Shown here in pieces: positions 34,066-46,500 of a stretch of DNA of 64,000 nt (its first letter is position 1; every line of letters begins with the position of its first letter). This DNA is from Dactylellina haptotyla (taxonomy: Eukaryota; Ascomycota; Orbiliomycetes; Orbiliales; Orbiliaceae). The notes under the pieces were generated by a model, which worked only from the letters and a program-made list of their open reading frames with translations, was not told where the DNA came from and made no database searches. The stretch spans positions 2,914,001 to 2,978,000 of the forward strand of contig CM062382.1 of the NCBI GenBank assembly GCA_031310005.1, given 5' to 3'. The position numbers and the translations under genes are program-made.

Positions 34066-37000
34066 CTGGCAGATATTTTTTGGCTTGATATTGGACTAGC
34101 CAATAACAAATATATATACTTTTGAAGTTTGGTTTTTTGGGAGCCCTTCGCAAGAGCCTTTGACCTTTTTGTTTTTTTTCTTTCTGTTTTTCTTTCTGTT
34201 ACGCAGTACGGAGCAAGTGGTTCACGAAAATTCTTATCCACCACTAGCAGAAGAGATCCGCAACTCAACCAGCGTCTATTGCAGAACCAGACAAGAGAGA
34301 GGTAGAAGAAAAGTTCCAAAAGCTATCAAGTTGCCCAGCTGTGATGTCGTAATACAAAATGGCACATTCGTTCTTTGTCAAACTCGGATAAAGTCCAATG
34401 AGTATGTTTTTTGAGGGGGATTTTTGCCTGAGAGTCGGATGTATAGCTAGACCAGACGGAGAATATTTCGTAGAAAGAAAAAATTGTTTGTGCGAGGTGG
34501 TGTCCTGAAGGTACCCAGCTGGAAGATTATTGGTAGAGGTTCAGTGGGTCAGCTTGTCCGAGTGTGAGATTCGTAGGAACACAAATTGACGGTTTGAAGA
34601 GCATGGACCCCAAGAAATCGGTTTTCGGTATCCAAGGTGGTGGAGTCGGATTTTTAGTCGTGGTTCCAATATATCACTGTAGGGTTGAATACCGACAAGC
34701 GGTTCAGAAGATCGAAGGAGGATGTTGTTAAGTTGCCCGAAAAAGCTTGCGAGAAGAAAAAGAGGTCATTAGAATAGGCTCCAGGACAAAAAATAGTTTC
34801 CTGCAAAGAGTGAGGCGACATTCATTATTATTGAATTTAGAGATAGTGGCTGCTGCTATATTGCTTGTGCTGCGGGGAGATTGGCGGACGGGTGTGGTAG
34901 GCGAACAGAAGCAATTTCTCGGCAAAGTTGTAAGGGGAGGTACAGGTACATGTACTAGTCTTTTAGTCCGTTACCATCGGGCTCCCATGAAACAGGTCTC
35001 TCCAGGTGGTCATTTGGCCATGGGTTATCGGCCATCTCGTTTTCGGGTTACCGTTGAACTGTTGCAAAGGCACTAGTGTGGGAGATTTCAGGAGTGATAT
35101 GGCGTGAGCAAGTGAAAATGCATAAGCGGGTGCATCTAAGCTCAGGGTATCCCGAACGAACATACTCTGGCACTGAAAGTAATCAATTCTATGATATATC
35201 CTTTTGGGCTAGAGAAAATAGAGTTATCCACTGCAAGTTCCTAGGATCCTCGTCCAACACCCCCCTATCCTGTCAATAACTACCAGAGCAAGTTGTATCT
35301 CTTTTTTCCAGGCGGTCAATTCCATATCCGAATAACTCTCGGATCTCTTTCTCGAAAAGGTATCAAATAAAGGAATGCGGCAGGGAAACCATGGGTCACT
35401 TTTCAACGGTCTATAGGTTGATCATTTGTCGTTTCCGATTGAATTACAATCATTGTCTAAAGGGGAGAGAGACCAGCCTACGTCTGAAATGCGATTGCTT
35501 GCCATCTCGCCCCTCTATCGGATCTAAATGAATAAAAATGGAATCAGAAAATCGATTGACTTCTGCGATAAACCTATTTGGAATCTCCAGTTCTAGGTGC
35601 ACACATGCCTAATTCGCTAGTTTACAATGCAACGGGTGTGGGACTGTCAGAGGGTAATTTTGTTTGTTTTTTCTTGCCCACCTGGAGATCCACGCGCAAA
35701 AGACCGGATGGCTCTGGGGTGGAATGCTGGCCATGTCGCCTCAAGGATGGTCGGGATCCAGTGTTAGCTCGTGCGAAGCATCTCGACTCTCCTTTCAGCC
35801 TCCAAAACCTGGGCTTGCGGAAAGGAAAGCCACAGTTCGATTCGATAAATTGCAGGTGTATATCCCCATACGCCCTCTGAAACTATCAAGCTCGCATGGT
35901 TCCCTAATACCTTGTCACTCCACGGCAAAGATTATAAAAGAAAAACAATGAGCAGAAATTATCTATTTTTCCTTGTGAATCGAAGGATTTCTTTTTTTTC
36001 TTCAGTTTCTTATTTTTCCTTCTTTTGGGGGAATCGTGTGGCCACAGCTCCCCCAGACTGGGCCATGAACCAGGCAATTTTTATTGTCGTGGAAAAAAGG
36101 ACGACTTAAACTTAACTTAAGGCTGTGCGAGGTGTCCTGACTGCCGGCCGGCGCCAAAATCGTGCGGCGACGGGCCATGGGGGAATCGTGGGTCCCATCC
36201 AGAAGCAACGATCGACACCGGGGACTTCTTCCAACAGCGGCCCAGCACCCCCTTCTTGTTTTTCTTTTCCTTTGCGCACATTCTCCACTATTCTGATGCA
36301 CGAGAGTGCTTCGAATCATGTTCCGTGGCTGCATGGCGAGCCTTCGTTCGCCAATCGTTCCTCTCTCTCGCATGGCGATCTGATTAATTGCGAAAGGAAT
36401 GCAAGATGATGTGAACACTTTTGCAGGTTTCTGATACAGAGACACGGTACCTTAGAAAACAAAAATCAAGTCTACGGACCCGGAAAGGGAACAAGGCTCG
36501 GAGAGACCAAGGCATCGAAGGGAAGCTGTCACCGACCGGATGCGATTACGTACTGCTTAACTCCGTGGGAGGTCCCATTATCCAGGCCTCTGGGATTAGT
36601 GCCTGGGCAGACTTTTTTTTTATTTTTTCCTATTTTTCGTGGTCGGACCAATTGGTACCAAATGCAGAGGGTGTTTGGGACATTCTCAACGGACTTTAGT
36701 TCCCATAACCGATCGGGGGGTTCTAATCGTGCCATCAATCACCCATTTGAACGGCCACGCATTTGTCTGGGAACTAGGATCTAAGATTTCCATCGATCTA
36801 GGGTGGAACATCGCTTGCCAAGTTCGTTCGGAATCTTGTTAGCCAAACTGTGGCGTAGCCTCAGCACCTTCCTTTCATATACTTTGCCTCGGTCATTCTC
36901 GCTCTCTTCTCGACTTTCTCTTGAAAGAACTAAAGACCAAAATCGGTACCCTTGATCATCAGACCGGCAGGACATGCGCGTACATGCGTCCATGTAAGGA

Positions 37001-40000
37001 TAAAGTGGCTCTCGGCACCGATCACGCCGCTGGAAGCTTGAGCATAGTAACTTTATATTCGAATGGCCAAGGGTGGGTAAAAGTATGTAAGTTTATTCCG
37101 CCTTGCCAGCCACCGCTGTCTCCATGCTCCCTAAAAATATTGGCGTATATCGGAAATATCGCACCCTTGAGGGTGGTGATACATGGCAAATATTAAGAAA
37201 CGCTCCTTGACGTTATTAACTAAATATTTTCTCTCCTTCTCCATCGCGAAACCCTAATTGCTCACCCTGGTGACCAGAAAAGTTTGGTACGGTAAACGTT
37301 GTGGAGCGTTGCCGTGCAACTCTGGGAATTTCGTGACCCATGTCCTGGGCCAGGATTCCTTACCCCAGCAACTATGAATGCTGCAGCGAACAAGTTTTTT
37401 TTCCCTTTCACTTTCTTTGAGGCCAGAGTTAGCGCAGGTAACCGAAATCTGCGATGTTTCTCGCAACGACCTTCCCCTTAGTGCGATTTTTGTGACTAAA
37501 AATCCCAAGTCTCCTGTCTTCAAATCGTGATGGCTTTTTTATTTTTCGCCAGCTATAACCGCCAGTGTTATGAAAGGCGAATTTATGACATGACGGCAAA
37601 CAAAAGTGTAATATTATCCCGCACACACTCACACAAATGCATTTGAACATCCTAAATTTGAACCTTGCAGATTGTTTTCTCTGCAGTATAATAGCAATCA
37701 CAAATCAAACATCCATATCTCAATTCCATCTTCCCCTTCGACCTTTCGCTTTTCCCAAAGCCAAAACACTTGCGACCGGGGACTCCGAGAGCTGAAGTTC
37801 CGATTCGATTGGATGAGCACTGTAGCAACCAGCCTCGATAACATGCAGCGCAGATCCAATCCCCTCCTTTTGCTATCAATCTCTCCGATCTATTTAGGTG
37901 AGACATTTTAGCCGTGATCGTCCAATTAGACGAGGTCAGCAAGCGTTTGTGGAGGAATAGAACAGGCATGTTCTCGCTACACACGATGCAGTGTGCATTC
38001 CTGCAGACATTTTTGCTTTCAACAGCAAAGCCAAAGGGATTAAGACAGATCAAATTTCTCGTCTGATCTAATTCGGGCTGATTGGACACGGCTTGCCATG
38101 TGGGCGATACTCTCGTGCTGGAACCTCGTAGGTTGCAGCCATGAGGAGGAAGGAAGAAAATTCAATTGGGGCGCCTAAGTCCCCGGGACCGAGGATCTCC
38201 AGTGGAATCCGAGCGCGACGGCCCCGACAATAATTTTGTGTTTCGATATTCCTGGGAACGCCGCCCAAAAGAACAGAAAAATAAAAAACGGACGGAGGAA
38301 AGAGGAAAGACTGGACCAAAACTAACCCCTTAAACTTTCTCTATCCGTGGGCCCCTTCAATTTCGATAACTTAATGGCCCTGTGACGTAAAGTGGGCCGC
38401 CCGCTCGCGCTGTGAGTGGCCGTTTTGGAAACCCTTCTGTTGGTATTTCTTCCATCTGAGACAAAGTCTGTGCCGTCCTCTGTTTTTGACCTTGGGCTTG
38501 AGACAGGGTTTACCTTGTCTGGCAGCCTCTGGATAACTGATATCGTGCTTTCCCCCGTTCGGGACCGCGAGCCGAGCTGTTAAGTTATCGGGCGAACCTT
38601 TCCTGGCCAACTTATTCTTCCCTGCTAAGAGACTCCAATAGAAACGTGGCGGGCTTGATTTTTCCGCAAATTTTCTCCGAGTTGATACAGAATTTAGGAT
38701 ATTAAGGACCATCACCTCGTGGTGAAATCTACCGCGTGGAAGTGGTTCCATTCGCAAACACAAATGGTTACATGTAAATACTATGCCGCGTGCAACGACA
38801 TGAACTCGTTTGGCAAGCCAGCGATACGATACAGATAGCCGGCCCGCTCAAGCTCGGCCTGCATTGCTCAAGTCAGGTTGGATCAAATGTATGGAGGTAG
38901 GGGGAAAAAAGAGGGCAGCGAGCTAAAGCGAGCAGCTGACAGACTTGCCCGAAAATGTGCCTGCGGCGGAAAATATCATTGTCTTTCGGCTGCACGGAAG
39001 CCCATACTTTGAATACCTGGTTTATTTCAACAAAACATCCTAATTAACAACCACGTTCGAATATTCTCGGGGCTTTTTTGATCCCTGGGGTACCCAAGTG
39101 CGACTCGTATAGAAAAATGGAGACTGACTAGGCAGGCGACGACAGATGGCATGATTTATACACCGAGCCATAGCATCAGCAAATATTACCCCAAGTCAAG
39201 TTGACATGCAGACATGCGTGCGATCAGTAGTCGGCGTGTGCGTGTTCGCTTTTTCCTTGCTCCCCACACCTCTTCATTGGGAGGAGAACACTCTGCCTTT
39301 GCAGAATCCAACCCACTTTTGGGAGAAACAGGGATCGAGTGCCCCTCTCTCGCATGGAACATGTGCATACCATGGTTTGAACCCTGATTCTTGTCTCCTT
39401 TTCTCGTGAACTATCAGCATGGCAAGCATGGTGGCAATGACGAAAATGAAGGGATCTTGCAAAGCCAGAAACCAGAGATCCACCTTTCGGCCACAGAAAG
39501 TGTGGCTGCCTAAGCCCGAGTCGCCTTTCTGCTCGATGGGAAGGCGTGCGGAACATATTCGGCGTTCCTTTTTTTGGAATGTGGGAGCCTTCGATCAGAA
39601 TAACCTCCAACGCAAATGGCAAGTAACAACAGAAGCACGACCAGAACAGCTTTGTGGAGCCATGGAGACACCAGACACATGGGCTTCCTATCTTTTTTTT
39701 TTTTTTTTTGGCGTTGAAACGAAAAAGTGCACACTCGGAGAATTGCGTTCTCGCTTACTGAAAACCGTCTAAACAAAAAGGGGGGCTTATTTCCCGCACT
39801 CGTGCCTTCCTCGCGATAGAAGGACGGAAGGGAAAAGGAGACATGTCTTGTTTCTTGTGGATACAGATTGAATTCCCACCACACCACGAGCGGATGGGTA
39901 GGTTTCCCGGAGGTGTCACCCATTATCATCAAATCAATATATGTCAGTCTGCTTAGTGTGACAGGTTATGTTTGAGGCAGGTGCAATAGTTCGCAATTAA

Positions 40001-42284
40001 CCGACTATGTCTTTTCTGATTGGGCGGAATACCTGCGTCCGGAATATATGCCTATTGGAGATGGGTAAAGCGCTCATTCTATCATATGTAGGAGAATATG
40101 TTCATATGTGCGACTTGATATAGGACACCTCGCCAATTTTGCCATAGAAATTTCCCATAGGACATTTCTTCGGTCCCATTTTCAACTACCGCCTTGAATC
40201 TGGGCGACCTGTCAAAAAAGCATCTTATCCGTCGACTTAGCCGTCCGGCTGGTTTGTATGATGTAAAACTGTCGAGGTAGTCTCGCTATCATTGGTCCCG
40301 AGGGGGCAACCTCGATCCCGCCCGGCAAACTCTTCACGTCAGATCAGTGCCGTAACCAGAAACCTGGAGCCCATCCTGCAATATTCTCTTTCTCAGGAAG
40401 TGATCGACATATTATATCGGCCGGTAAGGAGAACGATTAGGATAAGATTGTCCTCAAGGTTCCCTGTGTCTTGGTTATGGGAACCTGGAGGTCTCAGTGA
40501 TGCAGCATTGACGTTGTATCAAGGAAAGTTAAAAAAAATCGATTAAAAAAAGGAACCCATCTTATACCGTTCTCGTGCTGGGTGATGGCGCATTCCAAGA
40601 ATCATGTTTGAACTCTCGGGTCCAAACGTCGTTCCTACATACGCATAGATGAGGGCAATTGTAGGTACTCAAGTTTCCAAGAGGCAGAAACCCGGGTCTA
40701 TGCGCATGGCCACCAAATGGCTAAAGGATTTGCACTATCTGATCTGCAAAGCTAGCGAACGGAGGATAATTATATTGAACCAAACACTATGTATCTCCCG
40801 CCTCAAGGTACCTTGCTCGCATTGCATGCATACGAGCTCATGCAACTTTAGTATAAAATAAACGAAACTCTTGAACTAGAGCCATTCCACGAGATCCATC
40901 CTATAATTAGCCCACCAGACACGTCGACGCCTGTTTTCGCTCTCCGAGCCTATCGCGGTCCTCGGACGGTGGAGGTTGACACATACTGATCGTTGGTAAG
41001 GTACCACTACCTTGATCTCCGATACATCGATCTGTGTGATAGGGCATCTGAAATGGCGTTCCCCGAAAGACCAAAAAAGATTGACAAATCGCTATCTATC
41101 TGGTGGCCCCCCATGCAAGCCCTTTCCATGTCTCCATCAGTCGCCGTATTTTTCCCGCCATAGGCCGTCGCATGGGGAAGGCAGCCTCAAGGCTGGACGG
41201 GCAAAGCCACTGTCCACTTGCCCAATTTAGTAAATGACGAAATGACAAACGCCTTTCGCCATGACACGATGAAAACGTGCCTTCAGGGTAGTCGATAACG
41301 TTATTGGCTAATACTTACCTATCGAGAATGGAGATTTTGGGCGAGATGACAGGGCTGAAGACGGGGATACTGGAACAGCCAGCCTGCAGGCAATATTTCC
41401 TTGCCCCAGATCCCAACATCGCAGAACCATACTGTAACATACCACCAACACATGACCCACAGCTCGCGAGCTAAGCCGAGCTAAGAGCTTCAACACCATA
41501 TTTTGTACTCCATTGGTGGGCCAAGGATGAATCTATACGAATGATTTGATATTTATATGGTACTACAATTTCGTAGGCGGGTGTGCGGCGTAGATTTATG
41601 CGAATCGACGGAACGGCTGAGTACAACATTGTTCATTGGCGGATATCTGGGCACAGCGCTTGTGGGCTGGCCCCAGCGCCTTTTGTTGCAACTCTTTGTC
41701 TATAAGCGCCAACCCGAGACGTCGTTGGTGTCATGACAGCAAAATAGTATAGAAACGTCTCGATGTAAACAGTCTTGCCTGCAAAGATGCGGGGAAGCTA
41801 CAGTGATATAAATTTTATTTCAACCCGGCTTCATTAGCTTTTCTTGCGTCGAAATTCGATCCATCAACCTGTTATCATGTCATCCATCTATCGTTGGATG
41901 CGGCGTCGAACATCTGTTTCGGGTAAGCTAATATCGATTCCTGTGTAACTGGCCGACAGCGACAACACAAATTTTTCATAGCTACATACGCTAACATGCC
42001 AATAAACAGTACAGTGGATGTCGGTAACAAAATAAAGACTTCGGTTAGGTTAAAGGGCACTGGAGTAGGCTGTTAGCTACTAGACATTGCTCTGAGCTGG
42101 GCTTTATAGTGACCATACCCGTGCAATCAAGTTGTATATTCCATTACTTGGTTTATCTAAGATTTGCCTCGAAAGTATATATCTTCAAGGACCTATTCGA
42201 GACTTCACAGCTCTCGGGGATAGAAGAGCGCACTAAACCAGCAAAAGGGAAGAGAAACCAAGCACAGAGAAAATCCAATAAATT
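34066..42284. other. 8.2-kb gene-free region upstream of the Zn2Cys6 gene
   Basis: Bounded by two start codons pointing away from each other, so it is the shared upstream region of the Zn2Cys6 gene (-) and the hypothetical gene at 42285 (+). Many frames of 60-147 codons exist on both strands (for example 36002-36445, 38371-38763, 39224-39622 on -). They overlap each other, lack motifs and lack codon pattern. GC content is not depressed, so this does not look like RIP-mutated repeat. Poly-T runs are scattered, including 17 T at 39693-39709. It could hold long regulatory DNA, a long spliced leader or non-coding transcripts; nothing more can be read directly. Confidence 0.5.
39693..39709. repeat. 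Poly-T run (17 T)
   Basis: Homopolymer of 17 T in the gene-free region. On the minus strand it is a poly-A run. There is no adjacent target-site duplication or coding remnant that would mark a retroposed tail. Confidence 0.8.
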
Positions 42285-43598
42285 ATGGAGCTCCGCTTGT
42301 TCATTCCCAAATCCCCATGTTGTCAACATGACCCACAAGCAGGCCCTGGGCCTAGCCCTTCTTTCGTCCCCCGATACAGAACTCGGGATGTTATATCTGC
42401 CGTCTCAAACCCAGAGTATCGGACAACAGTATATGATCAATTAGAAATAATTATCAAAGAGAAAAAAATACCCGCTTCGAGACGTGGGAATTCCAATTAT
42501 CGAAGTGAGATGCTGGTATGTTGCGTTTCAAGATGTCAGAATTTTCGAGTTTGACATATTTGGTTGGGAACATATCCCAGGCTGACCGCTATTTTCTAGC
42601 TACCCTCCAAGTCAACACCAAACTTGCGACAAAGACTAGAGAATATTCCTACCCCTCCACCTCCACCCCCTCCAGGTGTATCCCCATCAAGATGGGATAC
42701 CGATCGTGCTTCACCAAATACATTTGCAAGTACCCCTGGCTCGACGACAACCAACACATCTAGCAGTACTGAAACGTCTAGCAATGTTTCCCCTATAACA
42801 CCAGATGGGGAAGATTATTTCTTTTTACCTTCTTTTCAAGAGCGGGAGGCTGGTCTTGCTATAGACTTTGAGCCGATACCTCAGCCGGCAGAAATTCCAG
42901 CTGAGGGATCTGGACAAGTCAACCTTTTGGTCCCAGAGCCTACCGAGATATACGAATTAGAGGACACGTCTCGAAGTGCATATCAGTCACCGATAGACAT
43001 CAGGTCACCTATATCACTCTTTGACAAACCTTTGCCCCTTCTCCCATGTCCAAGATCCATGGAAAAGAAGATACGAGCGCATGAAGCGCAAACAAGATTC
43101 GCCAAACTCACAAAACGAAGCCCCTTAGATAAAGGAAGCCCTTCGATGAACGGCGAGAATTACCTTGTGAATAGGCCCGGCACACGGGATAGTCCCCAAG
43201 GAGGGAGAAATCCTTCTCGCCGACAACCAGGGCCACCACCCTCGCATGGACGTACCGCCACCCCAAAATCCAGTTCTAGCAACATGCATAGTTCAGATCG
43301 ACTTGGGCTACTATCACCCAGCAATTCTTCCAAGATATCCTTCAGGAAGCTGCAACCTGACCTGCAAGAATATCACCTACAGCACCCAAGTGGACCACAA
43401 GATCATAGCCAAAGACATAAGAAACCGCAGAAGCCTTTCTCTTTGCATGTTGGTAGATTCCACTTGGTATTTGGGTCCACTAAGCAAGAACTTGCGGACT
43501 CCAGGAGAAATGCACCCATGTACCGTGACATTGAGTATTCCAACAGAAACGTCTGCCAGGATTCGATGGGTAGAATCCAGTATTTATCGAAGAGATAG
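42285..43598 (+). CDS. Hypothetical disordered Ser/Pro-rich protein, C-terminal frame uncertain
   Basis: Proposed exons 42285-42515 and 42600-43598 give 409 residues. Exon 1 (MELRLFIPKSPCCQHD...) ends in a good donor, GTATGT. The intron ends TTTTCTAG and exon 2 continues LPSKSTPNLRQRLENIP in the same frame. A run of Pro follows (about 97-103), then a Ser/Thr/Asp-rich disordered stretch. No known domain. From about 43230 a second frame is open to 43680, beginning near GHHPRMDVPPPQNP and having a more folded-protein composition. An intron 43167-43230 (donor GTGAAT, acceptor CAACCAG) would switch into it in phase. I cannot decide which C-terminus is real, so the end coordinate may be 43598 or 43680. 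Confidence 0.5.
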
Positions 43599-46500
43599 AT
43601 CTGAAATCCTTTCACTGACTCTCTATTCTCCTTCCTTTCTCCTTCAAGCTGGTCTTTTCACATATCGATTTCCCCCTTAGTTTTATTTTATTTTTTGTTT
43701 ATTTTTTATATCTTTGTTTGAAAATTATTTCACAGTATGCGTTATGTTGGTTTACAGGGAACAGGATCTTTGATACAGCCACGTGCGAAGGCCCTCCCCG
43801 TTCCAACAGCTTCGGAATCCTGTGGACTAAATTGTCGTCATGTTGGAAGCTAACAAAACATAATGCCAGCGTGAAACTTGATATCTGCTTCGAGCAACGT
43901 GGCTTTTGCCCCGAAGATCATACCGCAAAGCAGCATCTTCAATTCTCGGATATCCGCATTTGGACCATCATTTGAAACTAGAAAGAGATATGGCGATGCT
44001 CGAATTATAACAGAAGGCCTCGTTCTAGAATATATCGCAACGCTCCCGTGTTGCTAGACTAGCCTTTCTCACTCTTGTTGGGCGGGGCGTTTTAACTTTT
44101 ATTTGTGTTGGGTCACTCATAGACCACTAGATCAGCCGCAAGGCTATGAGAAACGGCTTTGCAATGAAGGCTATAAGATTTTGGGGCACATTATTCTAAT
44201 CAACATTCCTCTCACGAAACCACTTCCAGTTTTAATTTATTTAATTCTTTTTTGTATATCTATATGCCTTGAGATTGCTCAAATGTATTACCAACGAATT
44301 CACTTTTTAGTCATGGCGTGCAGGTTCTCGCAAAATGGTAGCGGCAGTGAACTTCATTCAAACGGGTTGCGACCAGGGCGCACCTAATAGCCGCCATGTA
44401 ATTCCGCTGAGAATTCATGAAACAGGAGGAGCGCTGCATTCTGCAAGGTGATAAGAATACGGATCAGGAGTCCTCAGAGCTGAAGTTTAACTTTTTTTTC
44501 CGTTCCCGTTTTTTCGTCTGCTTTTTGGTGCTTACGGGCGACCAAGATTGGCCGTGCTTGTGCTCGGACTGTCGGGTTGGGGTCTTGCGCGCATAGTTTG
44601 CCCCAGGTCCTCGCCCGTCCCTTGTTTGCCGTTAGCCGTAATTTGGTGCATTGTGCAAGATGATTCCAATTTCGAATCCCCGTGCTTCCAATTTCAACCG
44701 AATATTCCCCCTATATTCTATCCCGACTTTGTTCATATTATAACGTTATATCAACATTGTTCTTTAGAGTAAATTAACAATTATAATACAATAAGATACA
44801 ATTTGGATAATTGTAAGATCGTGGATTATATTTAGTTACACCTATTTCGAGAGGTAGAAAGCATGGTAATGTGGAACCTTAGGGTCTATATTATCAAGGA
44901 TTATTCAATAGAACATTCGCGTTCATATCTGAACAATGAAAGTAAATAATAAAAAATATACACTTTTATCGACAGTATATTGCACATGGTACTGGGGTCA
45001 GGTTATGATAACCACATGTCCATGTAGATGCAATCTTTCATCTATCTAAAATATTAATTGTAATAAATACCAAAACCAGGTATCAACCCCCAGGCGTAAT
45101 CATATGACCTTCCTACAAATTTGTGAACAAATACCGATATACCTTTCAAAAGGCTGATTGATTGAACCTGCGCGTGTCAGGCAGGATATTCATCTATTAT
45201 TCTACAAATTCGCACTGAAATTTTCGTAAACTCAAGGGAGACAGTTATCGCAGATGGACAAATATAATGTGTCCATTTCGCTGGGGAGTATTATGGGAAT
45301 ATATATATAACCAACCCTAGTTTGATGGATATGAGCCTTGCTATATTGTTTCAAAATTTCTGGCCCTACGAAATCGAAGATTTGAAAATGTGAATTCCTT
45401 CAACAGCTCGACGCCTACTCTATTTATTGTTGTAGTATGAAATGTCAAAATCGAAACAGGGAATATTATTCATAAGCCCTAGAATCAGGCAATGTCCTTG
45501 ATATGCGGCTGCGGGAGAAAGCCTTCGAGATATCGATTACGTTACGGCGACGTCGTAGATCTTCGCGAGAGTAATCTCTTCGTGGCCATTGTATGAAACC
45601 CTCGGCAACTGATATTATACTAGGACTACTACGCCTCAAGAACCGAATTCTTTATTGTTCCCACTTTTCTCGGATGATAAAAAAAGACGGAAAGAGAGCC
45701 TCGTTACTCCTAGAAAGTCGTTTTCTTCATCGTAGAAATACAACAATTCATGCACACATGCACACACATATAAATTACTTGCGGAACCTCTGCAGCTTGG
45801 CTTATTTTCAGACTCCACGGTCCCCGGGAGTACAAATTCTGGAAATAGCCGACGGGTAGTGCTGATTTACTCATCGCGTTTGAGGTCCTGATATGTTAGA
45901 ATATGGTACGAAACGTATATTCAATTGCTGGTCACTTAAGTCTGCGTGCTAGTGCGATTCGGGGAAGTACGTTGACAAAGCCGGCATGCTATCTACAGCG
46001 CGAAATTTGCCAAGCTAAGACATAATATTGTAAGTGCAACGCCCGAGTTTGAGTCTTTGAACCTTACTAGCCGCAAGTCTTGATATCTGGATTGAGGCGT
46101 TTTGAGCGAGTCGTGTGTTGTCTGAATCGTGGGCTATATTATCGCTGATATAGTTCGACTAGTTGTGTTTTCTCAAAGTTATATGGGTTCTGGACCCCTC
46201 TGTGGACCAACGTGAGGATGTGGAGAAAACCAACCTCCACAAGTTTGAAGCTGGCCAATGGTGGCTGCGTTTTAGAGTCTAAGAAGTCTTGGGGATCTTA
46301 CACGTATGCGATTTCCCGCGCGGATCAGACCGTATTCTGAAAAAGCGTCTGGCTTTTTGATTTGTCCCACAGTGGCTGTAACTGATAACGTTTGGCAAGT
46401 ACATGTACGCCGCTCATCAAGCCTAGGTCAGAGCTTCTCAGTAGAAAACAAAAAGTGGACTAAAAAGTGGCTGTTTTTTGCTTACTTCAGCCTTATCCTT

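Noticed and set aside
36002-39932. Several 90-147-codon frames in the 8.2-kb gap
   Set aside because: They overlap each other on both strands, lack motifs and show no codon-position pattern.
41875-42060. Minus-strand frame of 61 codons with a hydrophobic helix and Cys-rich patch
   Set aside because: Protein-like, but it begins with GTG and has no ATG or convincing upstream exon, so it is not called as a gene.
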